Positions 1 to 6,614 of a stretch of DNA of 8,780 nucleotides are shown here, one piece after another. The stretch lies in NCBI GenBank assembly GCA_016204425.1, contig JACQKR010000045.1:1-8780 (forward strand), read 5' to 3'. Position numbers and translations under genes: made by a program. How positions within the stretch are numbered: position 1 is the stretch's first letter; each line of letters begins with the position of its first letter. The notes beneath the pieces were generated by a model. It was not told the DNA's origin. It searched no databases and saw only the letters and a program-made list of their open reading frames with translations. Source of the DNA: Candidatus Levyibacteriota bacterium. GTDB taxonomy: Bacteria > Patescibacteriota > Microgenomatia > Levybacterales > UBA12049.

Positions 1-56
1 AATACTTTTGAACAATAAAAACAACAAAAAAAATAAAATGCACTTCTGAGAATAGG

Positions 57-99
57 ACCTGTCAGTAAATCTTCGGGCAGTTCGATTGTGCTGTCAGGT
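57..99. repeat. Imperfect inverted repeat (stem-loop)
   Basis: The arms ACCTGTCAG (57-65) and CTGTCAGGT (91-99) pair at eight of nine positions, with a central T-T mismatch and a 25-base loop. Within the loop AATC and GATT can pair further. Read on the minus strand, the hairpin lies downstream of the last minus-strand gene and is followed, about 15-40 bases on, by a T-rich tract (plus positions 11-40, A-rich on the strand shown). It could be a 3'-end structure for that transcript, but the T tract is too far away for a classical intrinsic terminator. I see nothing else recognisable in 1-120. Confidence 0.35.
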
Positions 100-120
100 G
101 CTTCCGTTTGCGGTAAGCAA

Positions 121-231
121 CTAAATTATCCAGATAGATAGTAACAGAGGGAACAGAAGAGCTGTCAATATTATCAAAAATGTCAAACTATATACAAAAT
201 CACTCAGTTTTTTTTCACGAATTTTTTGCAC
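121..231 (-). CDS. Possible small single-span membrane protein (36 aa)
   Basis: This short reading frame opens with GTG at 231-229 and closes with TAG at 123-121. The product would have a basic N-terminus (VQKIREKKLSD) followed by one strongly hydrophobic stretch, about residues 12-36 (FVYSLTFLIILTALLF and on), ending in SIWII. That layout suits a small inner-membrane peptide with its N-terminus in the cytoplasm. No Shine-Dalgarno sequence precedes the GTG; a weak -10-like TAAAAT lies 10 bases upstream. The frame is the same as that of the upstream gene ending at 280, and no stop occurs between that gene's TAA and this GTG, so it could also be a detached C-terminal anchor. I recognise no family. 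Chance occurrence in AT-rich DNA is possible. Confidence 0.25.
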   Translation of the reverse strand: MQKIREKKLSDFVYSLTFLIILTALLFPLLLSIWII

Positions 232-279
232 GAAAAATGATATTTTATGATGTGGTATTGGGAGAAAATAGTATACAGG

Positions 280-852
280 TTAGAGGGCGAAAGTATCTCT
301 TTCCCATTGAGTTAGATGTATCGTAGGTTTTACATCTGAAAAATCTATGACTTGCGGTAGACCTTTATCAAGGCCTCTTGTATTCATTGGTCCGCTCGAA
401 AACGGTTGCATAATCATTTTATCCAGCTCTTTAAATCCGTACATATCGTATGTGTATACATATCGCGTCTCGTATCTCAGACCACCAAATCCCGCCTGCC
501 TTTCTTCTTCCCTGGCAAGATAGCCATCTTCATCATACTCATACTCAATGATATGATCATTGCCAAAGATAGGGTGTTCTTTTCCTATTCTATGTTCAAT
601 AATTCTCTGGTTTTCATCCAGCAAGATTCCGTCATCTCCCTTGCATAAGTATTCAACGCTTGGTTTTCCGTTAAAGTGAATTGTTTTAGGGGTAAAACCA
701 TGGTACAGAAAATAATTCCGATCATATATTCGAGCTGGTTGCGAAAGCTCATATTTTTCATCGCTGAGTTTCTCCTCAAACTTCCATTTGGGCATTTTTG
801 CTTCTTCGTGATTGTAGAGAATATGTTCAAAACTGAGGTCGAGTGTTTCCAT
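280..852 (-). CDS. Hypothetical protein with YD-like repeats (190 aa)
   Basis: I do not recognise this family. The protein is soluble in character, has no signal peptide or membrane segment, and is rich in acidic and aromatic residues. Residues about 60-140 look like irregular tandem beta-hairpin units of the 'Y-x-Y-D-x-x-G' kind: EYEYDEDGYL (103-112), then YVYTYDMYGF (131-140), preceded by KGDDGILLDENQRI (71-84). This recalls YD/RHS-type or MORN-like beta repeats, but the copies are too few and too degenerate to assign. An in-frame TTG lies 18 bases upstream at 870, but I chose the ATG at 852 because a good promoter ends 8 bases before it and would exclude the upstream codon. The gene follows the RND transporter by 50 bases on the same strand and may be partly co-transcribed with it. 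The function is unknown. Confidence 0.75.
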   Translation of the reverse strand: METLDLSFEHILYNHEEAKMPKWKFEEKLSDEKYELSQPARIYDRNYFLYHGFTPKTIHFNGKPSVEYLCKGDDGILLDENQRIIEHRIGKEHPIFGNDHIIEYEYDEDGYLAREEERQAGFGGLRYETRYVYTYDMYGFKELDKMIMQPFSSGPMNTRGLDKGLPQVIDFSDVKPTIHLTQWERDTFAL

Positions 853-860
853 AATCAGTA

Positions 861-889
861 AGTATAGCAAAAAACGAGGCTAATAGCAA
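861..889 (-). promoter_or_regulatory. Extended -10 promoter placed for a leaderless mRNA
   Basis: Read on the minus strand: a -35 box TTGCTA (889-884), a 17-base spacer ending in TGC, and a -10 box TATACT (866-861), which together give the extended form TGnTATACT. Only 8 bases separate the -10 box from the ATG at 852, so transcription should begin at or within a base or two of the start codon. No Shine-Dalgarno sequence could fit. The element lies in the 50-base gap after the RND stop codon. Confidence 0.65.
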
Positions 890-902
890 CTATAGGATAT
901 GG

Positions 903-3900
903 TTAAGATTGTCTACGGCCTTCTGATGCGTGGAACAAATAGTAATAGACAATCGGTATGAAGAAGAGCATGATTGACCCTGAGAATGCCAGTCCTGCGA
1001 TGATAGCACCACCCAAGCCTCGCCACAGAGGATCAGAGAGGGTGATTGGAATAAGACCGACTATTGTACCAACAGAGGTAAGCGAAATCGCTTCAATCCT
1101 GCTTCCCGAGCCATCAATAATCGCATGTTTAAATTCCATGCCATGGTCGATGTTTTTCTTGATTTTATCAACAACAAGAATTGCATTCTTCACGACGATT
1201 CCGAAGAGTGCAAGTACGCCAATCAGGGCCGGGAAAGAGAGAGGCGTCCTCGTCAGCGCAAAAAGGATGAAGACTCCGGATATGGAAAGCGGGATAACCA
1301 ACATGACGATGAGTGCTTTTCTGAACGATGAGAACTGCAGCACCATCGTTAAGACAATAAGAAGAAAAGAAAGTAACATGGCTTGGAGAATTGAGTTGAC
1401 CGAGTTTTGATTTTCCTCGTTTACTCCTCCTGTCCTCCACGTATATCCTTGCGGTAGCGCAAGATTTGTATTGACAAAGTCTGTAAGCTTTTGGTTCACT
1501 TCACTCACCGAATTGCCACCTGTAACACCTGCTGTTACCGCGATTGTCCTCTTCCCGTCTTCCCGGGTGATAAGTGTCGGATTCGGAGCAAGATGTACTG
1601 TCCCTAAGGACATAAGCTGGACCGGCTTGTCTCTCGTCGGAATCGTAATGCTATGTAATGATTCTGGATATGCTGTTGCTTTGCTCATGCGGAGTGTGAC
1701 GTCTTTTTCGATGTTTGCATCCGTTGCAAGCTTTACTGTGTCTGGGGAGAATCCGCTTGCATAAAACCTGAGCCAGAAACCAAGCGCATCCTGCGTCAAG
1801 CCGTTACTCGCCAGTTTTTGCTTGTCCGGAACAAACACCAGCTTGCTTGTTCCCGGTTTTATCGATTTATCAATATTAGTCACGCCTTGCTGCGTCTTCA
1901 AAAATTCCTGCGTTTTATTTGCATAGCTATCAAGGGTCTGGAGGTCATCCCCGAACAAATTCACCTGGACATCTGCTCCTGCGGGCGGGCCGCCTGAAAT
2001 TTCAATGACGTTCAGTTTTCCGATACTGTAATCCGCATAGGCATTTCTGATGTCTTGGGCAATATCGATTGATGATTTGGACCGTTTCTCCAATAGTTTC
2101 ATCGTAAAGAGGACATTATTACTTTCGCTTCCCGCACTTCCGCCACTTTCCTGGCTTATTGTCCGTCCCAGCTCCGCTGTTGCGAATTCAAGATTTGGCA
2201 CGCGTGCAAGCTCGGTGAGCACTTTTTTCCCTTCCTTGTCCGACTCGGTTAGATTCGTTCCTGCGGGAAGCTCCAAGCCGACGTAGATAAAGTCATTATC
2301 TGATTTTGGGAAGAACTCGTTTTTGACAAAACCAAGCGGGAGAAGCAAATACGAGAAAACAGAGAAAATCAGGACCATGGCAATTGCTTTCCGTCTGTTT
2401 GCCTTACTACTGAGAATCCGGTCAAGGATGCTCCTATATTTATTCTCGATGCGGCTAAAATGTACAATACCGTCTGAGAGGTACTTTGGTGCCTGCCGGA
2501 TTTGCTTGCTTTTTCGTGTCTGCTGGACATAGTATTCTTTCGTTTTCCTGACGAGTTGCATTCGAATAGTACTTGTCACAATCATAAAGAGAACAAACGC
2601 GGCAATCTCAAGGATAAGAATCGGTCCTTTTGGAGCGACGGCAAAGAATACACCAACGAGAAGTAGGAAAAACAGTACACGAAGGAGGATAACCACACGG
2701 TATGGAACATTCGGACGGAGAATAATGATAATAAACGGCATGGTGAGAAACATCGCAACGGCAAATGAGGCGAGAAGAGTTGTTGAGACGACGATTGGAA
2801 TCGATTTAATGAATTCGCCGATGATACCTGTTGAGAGAAGAAGCGGTAGAAACGCCCAAACAGTTGTGATAGTTGTCGTAAAGACGGCAACGACAAAATC
2901 CCGCCAGACCAGGAGCCCCGTTTGAAGGGGTGTAAATTTGCCGGTCCGATGGTACTGTGTCATCGCGGATATGACGACAATCGTGTCATCGACGAGCAAC
3001 CCTAATGATAAAAGCAGTGAGAACATTGAAAGAAAATTCAAACTGATTCCGGTCATCTGCATGACGGTAAAGCTAATGAGGAATGTCAGAGGCGCCGATA
3101 TTGCTGCGACGAGTGCTTGCCTGAGCCCCAGGAAAACGAAAAGGACGATAACAATAAGCACAATTGTTATCCAGAAATCACGGACCAGCTCCCCGAATTG
3201 TGTATCGATCTCCTCTCCTGTATTGCTTATCGTCGATGTATGAAACTGAGGTGCTTCTTTTATTGATTCGGCAGTTTTCTTCTGTGCTTCCTCAACAGCC
3301 TTGTCGATATTTGCCGAGGCTGTTTTGAAAACATAAAATGTGACTGCTTTTTGTGGAGACGCATTGGGTTTAGCAAAATACGATATTTGCTGATCCGGTT
3401 TTGATTGTTCCGTTACTGTTGCAATCTCAGAGAGTGGTACGATAGTGCCGTTCAAATCAATACGAAGATTTCGAAAGTCATCAACAGTCGTTACCGCAGG
3501 GTCAATACTCAGCGAAAACGATGATTTTTCCGTACGCACCACACCGGCCGGGTAAGATCCGAGTGAGGATGTGACGAGCTGTGCGAGCTGCTGCGGGTTA
3601 ACGCCGTATGTTGCAATCGCTTGTGGCTTCAGAACTATTTGGATTTCCTGCTCATCAAGACCGGATGTTTCGACGTTTTCAATAGAAGGCAGATCTTTTA
3701 TCGTATCTTTGAGACGCCGTGCATACCGCATCAGACTTCCCGTATCGCCGTCATTTGTTAAACTGAAGGTCCACACCGGCTGGTTCTCAAAATCGAGTTT
3801 TATAATTTTTGGTGTTTGCGCGTCATCCGGAAGATTGTTCACACTATCGACTGCCGATTGGACGTCTGTTCGTGCTTTTTCAGGATCGACTCCCGACTCA

Positions 3901-4235
3901 AATTCGATATTGATAATCGATACCGAATCTCTCGATGAGGATTGGACTGTTTTTACCTTTGAAAGTCCGGTCACTTGATCCTCAATGGGAATAGTTACCA
4001 GAGATTCAACATCAGACGGGTTGGCGCCCGGGAGCACTGTTGAGACAAGGACGATCGGAATTTTTATTTCGGGATTCAGCCGTCTTGGTAGGCCAAAAAA
4101 ACTTGCTATGCCAAATGCGACGACACTCAGCGTGAGGAGAATCAGCAGCCGTGGATTTGCGAGATACCGCGCAACAAATGAATGCTGCAACTTTGGATCA
4201 AATTTTAGGCTCTTGAGGTATGAAGTTTCTGCCAT
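903..4235 (-). CDS. RND-family efflux transporter, AcrB-type permease (1110 aa)
   Basis: This is an inner-membrane, proton-driven exporter of the hydrophobe/amphiphile efflux (AcrB-like) class. The layout is typical: TM1 at about residues 29-49, a first large extracytoplasmic loop (about 50-350), a TM2-6 block (354-505), TM7 (617-637), a second large loop (638-945) and a TM8-12 block to about 1103. The proton-relay residues are kept: the Asp pair in TM4 (GLLVDDTIVV, D416-D417, matching AcrB D407-D408) and the Lys in TM10 (VVKNAILVVD, K1016, matching K940). The length is slightly above AcrB (1049). The excess includes two additional hydrophobic segments between TM6 and TM7 (about 514-534 and 537-557). 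An upstream in-frame ATG at 4283 exists but would overlap the preceding gene by 38 bases. The ATG at 4235 has a good ribosome site and is 10 bases from the HlyD stop. Substrate cannot be told from sequence. It forms an operon with the fusion-protein gene. Confidence 0.93.
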   Translation of the reverse strand: MAETSYLKSLKFDPKLQHSFVARYLANPRLLILLTLSVVAFGIASFFGLPRRLNPEIKIPIVLVSTVLPGANPSDVESLVTIPIEDQVTGLSKVKTVQSSSRDSVSIINIEFESGVDPEKARTDVQSAVDSVNNLPDDAQTPKIIKLDFENQPVWTFSLTNDGDTGSLMRYARRLKDTIKDLPSIENVETSGLDEQEIQIVLKPQAIATYGVNPQQLAQLVTSSLGSYPAGVVRTEKSSFSLSIDPAVTTVDDFRNLRIDLNGTIVPLSEIATVTEQSKPDQQISYFAKPNASPQKAVTFYVFKTASANIDKAVEEAQKKTAESIKEAPQFHTSTISNTGEEIDTQFGELVRDFWITIVLIVIVLFVFLGLRQALVAAISAPLTFLISFTVMQMTGISLNFLSMFSLLLSLGLLVDDTIVVISAMTQYHRTGKFTPLQTGLLVWRDFVVAVFTTTITTVWAFLPLLLSTGIIGEFIKSIPIVVSTTLLASFAVAMFLTMPFIIIILRPNVPYRVVILLRVLFFLLLVGVFFAVAPKGPILILEIAAFVLFMIVTSTIRMQLVRKTKEYYVQQTRKSKQIRQAPKYLSDGIVHFSRIENKYRSILDRILSSKANRRKAIAMVLIFSVFSYLLLPLGFVKNEFFPKSDNDFIYVGLELPAGTNLTESDKEGKKVLTELARVPNLEFATAELGRTISQESGGSAGSESNNVLFTMKLLEKRSKSSIDIAQDIRNAYADYSIGKLNVIEISGGPPAGADVQVNLFGDDLQTLDSYANKTQEFLKTQQGVTNIDKSIKPGTSKLVFVPDKQKLASNGLTQDALGFWLRFYASGFSPDTVKLATDANIEKDVTLRMSKATAYPESLHSITIPTRDKPVQLMSLGTVHLAPNPTLITREDGKRTIAVTAGVTGGNSVSEVNQKLTDFVNTNLALPQGYTWRTGGVNEENQNSVNSILQAMLLSFLLIVLTMVLQFSSFRKALIVMLVIPLSISGVFILFALTRTPLSFPALIGVLALFGIVVKNAILVVDKIKKNIDHGMEFKHAIIDGSGSRIEAISLTSVGTIVGLIPITLSDPLWRGLGGAIIAGLAFSGSIMLFFIPIVYYYLFHASEGRRQS

Positions 4236-4242
4236 ACATATA

Positions 4243-4247
4243 TCCTT
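4243..4247 (-). promoter_or_regulatory. Shine-Dalgarno sequence of the RND gene
   Basis: AAGGA (minus strand) lies 7 bases before the ATG at 4235 and overlaps the TAA stop of the upstream fusion-protein gene (4248-4246). This arrangement favours translational re-initiation and settles the RND start at 4235 rather than 4283. Confidence 0.7.
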
Positions 4248-5715
4248 ATAGTGACGCTTTGACTTTGTCTCCTGAGACGACATTTCTATTGGTGATAACC
4301 TCGTCTCCCGATCTCAATCCCGATACCACTTCAACGTACTCCCCGTATACATTGCCGAGGTTCACCTTTTTTCCGAGTGCTTTTCCATCTTTGATGATGT
4401 AGACGATTGATTCTTCCTGCGTTTGATAGATTGCATCAATCGGAATATACGGAATAACGCCGTTCGTGCTTTGTACGCCAAGTGGGATATCGACGGTAAT
4501 GTATTCCCCGTCGGTAACTGACTGGGCCTGCTCTGATGGGAGATTGTAAATAATCGTATATTCCTGCCCGTCGGTCGCATTCTGAGAGATGTATGTCGGG
4601 ATTTGCGAAAGTTTCGTTTTGCCAACCACAAATGTACTCGGTTCAATTTTAGAAACAGATTGTGCGATTGTCCTTGAGACATGCACAACTGCTGTAATAT
4701 CAGAGCTATTTCCGCTGATCGTGACGAGTGGCGTTCCCGGAGTCACCGATTGGTTCTGCCGGACATGAATTCGCTCAACCATTCCATGGATTGGGCTTGT
4801 CGGATGCGTCAAAGACTCATTGACAAAAGCGATATGCAGCTGAATACGGCTCATTTCACGGTTGAGGTCAAGTGCTTTTTCCTGGATTTCAAGCTGTTTC
4901 AACGTAAGATCTTTTTGTAAATTCGCAAGTTCCGTCGGCGGGTTGTCGGTGTCGACCTGAAACTCAAGGCTTCTCACACCTGAGCGGAGTTGGCTAACGG
5001 CACTTTGGTATTGGCTTTTTAGCTGCTTTGTCTGGAGAATCAGGGCATCATTTGCGCCTCCGACATTGGTAGTTTCAAGATTGCTCAGATTTTGATCAAT
5101 TGAGGAGAGTATATCTTCATTCAAAGAAAGAGCTGAGCGCGTATCCTTCAGGGATTCGTCTGAAATTTTGCGAAGCTCCTCTGTATTGACACTGGTTTTA
5201 TCAGCTATTTCCCGCTGCTTTTTGATAACATCTTTTTGTGCGTCAAATGTTTCCTGAACATTATTGTATTGGGTTTGTGCAAGCTGCCGCTGGAGTGCCA
5301 TGATATTGCCCCCCGCATAATTTGTTGACAGCTGGATAATGTTTGTTCCCGGTTGTACCGTCGCCCCTTCCTGTACGTTTATCTGACTCACAATTCCTGC
5401 TGTCTGCGCAACTATCTTCACGACTCCCGACTCTTCAACACGTGCCTGGAGCGAAACTCTTGGCGCTTTCCCGATACTATATGACTTCACTTGTTTGACG
5501 ATTTCCGGCTTTGGCTCTCCCTTTTTGCTAAAGGATCCGATAACACTGCCAAGGATCATGAATAAGAGAAGAAATCCCAAGGCTGCAAAAAAGCTGGTAA
5601 ACGGACGGCGTTTGATATACGTTTTTGTTTTCCTGTACGGAATGCGAGAACGAAGATCTTGCAATCTCATATATGATGCACGAGCATGCTTCTGTACTGT
5701 CCGGATCTGAATCAT
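4246..5715 (-). CDS. HlyD/AcrA-type membrane fusion protein (489 aa)
   Basis: This is the periplasmic-adaptor type of protein that partners RND or ABC exporters. In order it shows a basic cytoplasmic N-terminus (residues 1-40), one membrane anchor (about 42-60, FFAALGFLLLFMILG), a first lipoyl half-motif (100-133, with AQTAGIVSQINVQEGATV and PGT), a long helical hairpin of about 165 residues (136-301, heptad-like, rich in Q, L, E and K), a second lipoyl half (304-336, HGMVERIHVRQNQSVTPGT), a beta-barrel domain (339-411) and a membrane-proximal domain (416-489, with PYIPIDAIY and GLRSGDEVI). The anchor is a transmembrane helix, not a lipoprotein signal. The ATG at 5715 is chosen; an in-frame TTG at 5727 is the alternative, and neither has a Shine-Dalgarno site. 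The gene is followed after 10 bases by the RND permease, its evident partner. Confidence 0.9.
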   Translation of the reverse strand: MIQIRTVQKHARASYMRLQDLRSRIPYRKTKTYIKRRPFTSFFAALGFLLLFMILGSVIGSFSKKGEPKPEIVKQVKSYSIGKAPRVSLQARVEESGVVKIVAQTAGIVSQINVQEGATVQPGTNIIQLSTNYAGGNIMALQRQLAQTQYNNVQETFDAQKDVIKKQREIADKTSVNTEELRKISDESLKDTRSALSLNEDILSSIDQNLSNLETTNVGGANDALILQTKQLKSQYQSAVSQLRSGVRSLEFQVDTDNPPTELANLQKDLTLKQLEIQEKALDLNREMSRIQLHIAFVNESLTHPTSPIHGMVERIHVRQNQSVTPGTPLVTISGNSSDITAVVHVSRTIAQSVSKIEPSTFVVGKTKLSQIPTYISQNATDGQEYTIIYNLPSEQAQSVTDGEYITVDIPLGVQSTNGVIPYIPIDAIYQTQEESIVYIIKDGKALGKKVNLGNVYGEYVEVVSGLRSGDEVITNRNVVSGDKVKASL

Positions 5716-5798
5716 AAAATGCAACAATACTTGAGGGTATACGGGGCAGAGGATCGATATAAATAAGCGAGAGGCTTACCTGAAATACTGTTCTACGT

Positions 5799-5828
5799 AT
5801 TATAGTAGTTTTTGTGGCTGCTTGTCAA
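5799..5828 (-). promoter_or_regulatory. Consensus sigma70-type promoter of the HlyD-RND operon
   Basis: On the minus strand TTGACA (5828-5823) and TATAAT (5804-5799) are both perfect matches, separated by 18 bases. Predicted transcription starts near 5792, which gives a leader of about 75 bases before the ATG at 5715. The promoter lies 15 bases beyond the UppP stop codon, so the efflux genes can be expressed separately from the uppP transcript. I see no clear operator repeat around it. Confidence 0.8.
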
Positions 5829-5843
5829 CAGAAAAGCTTGTTG

Positions 5844-6614
5844 TTACAGGATAAATATAAAAAATAGGATAGCTATGACAATTCGATATACCCCAAACGC
5901 GATAAATGTATGTCTCTGAATGTAGTGAAGAAAATATTTCACCGTAAAAAGCGCAACAAAAAAAGAACAGACAAAGCCTGCACCAAGCAGCAGATACTCA
6001 TATTGTGAAAACGTATATGAGCTTTTTGCCAGATCAAGCGCTGTCGCAGCAAACATTGTCGGCACGGCAAGCAGAAAGGAGAATTCAACTGCTGTTTTTC
6101 TACTTGTTCCGACAAGAAGCGAGCCTATTATTGTCGCCGCAGCGCGCGAAACGCCGGGTATTACTGAAATAGACTGGAAAAGGCCAACCACAAACGCCCG
6201 TTTGTGCGTGAGCTTTCCGATATCGGAAACACTATGCTCCTTTTCTTTAAATAACAATTCGATGACGATCATGATGATGCCGCCGACGAGTAAGGCTGCG
6301 AGTGTTACTATTTCGTTGCCGATAAGCACCCCTTTAATAAATTTGTAGAGGAGTAGCCCGACAACTGCACTTGGGATAAATGCTGCAAGAATACGAGACC
6401 ACATCGCCCGATTCATAAGAACCGTCTTGAAGTAGAGAAAGACGACAGAGAGTATTGCCCCAAGCTGAATTGCAATTTCAAAGCTTTTGACAAATTCGGT
6501 TTGCTGAATAGCAAGCAGTTTTGCAGCCAACACAAGATGCCCGGTTGAGGAGATGGGAAGAAACTCCGAAATGCCCTCGACAACTGAGAGAATAAGAACA
6601 GTAAAGAAATTCAT
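5844..6614 (-). CDS. uppP: Undecaprenyl-diphosphatase UppP/BacA (256 aa)
   Basis: This integral membrane enzyme hydrolyses undecaprenyl diphosphate to the monophosphate. It thereby recycles the lipid carrier for peptidoglycan and other envelope polymers, and it can confer bacitracin tolerance. Both family signatures are present: motif 1, EGISEFLPISSTGHLVL (residues 13-29, with E13, E17, S22-S23 and H26), and motif 2, PGVSRAAATIIG (153-164, with R157) followed by R172 and EFSFLLAVP (177-185). Compared with E. coli PGTSRSGAT, the SG after the catalytic Arg is AA, a mild change. Length is close to the usual 260-280 residues, with several hydrophobic segments throughout. The ATG overlaps the stop of the upstream EEP gene as ATGA, which indicates translational coupling; no strong Shine-Dalgarno sequence is seen. 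Confidence 0.95.
   Translation of the reverse strand: MNFFTVLILSVVEGISEFLPISSTGHLVLAAKLLAIQQTEFVKSFEIAIQLGAILSVVFLYFKTVLMNRAMWSRILAAFIPSAVVGLLLYKFIKGVLIGNEIVTLAALLVGGIIMIVIELLFKEKEHSVSDIGKLTHKRAFVVGLFQSISVIPGVSRAAATIIGSLLVGTSRKTAVEFSFLLAVPTMFAATALDLAKSSYTFSQYEYLLLGAGFVCSFFVALFTVKYFLHYIQRHTFIAFGVYRIVIAILFFIFIL

Noticed and set aside
853..870. TTG at 870 as start of the YD-like protein
   Set aside because: It lies inside the promoter, upstream of the -10 box at 866-861, so it would not be on the transcript.
958..1410. 150-codon open frame on the plus strand inside the RND gene
   Set aside because: It is antisense to a well-supported transporter; the translation has no recognisable motif and is a codon-bias shadow, as are the other plus-strand frames between 1125 and 4402.
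3571..3978. 135-codon plus-strand frame inside the RND gene
   Set aside because: It is opposite the conserved first extracytoplasmic loop of the RND protein, with no start signals and no family resemblance.
4236..4283. Upstream ATG at 4283 as start of the RND gene (1126 aa)
   Set aside because: It would overlap the HlyD gene by 38 bases and has no ribosome site, whereas the ATG at 4235 follows AAGGA by 7 bases and starts just before the conserved N-terminal region.
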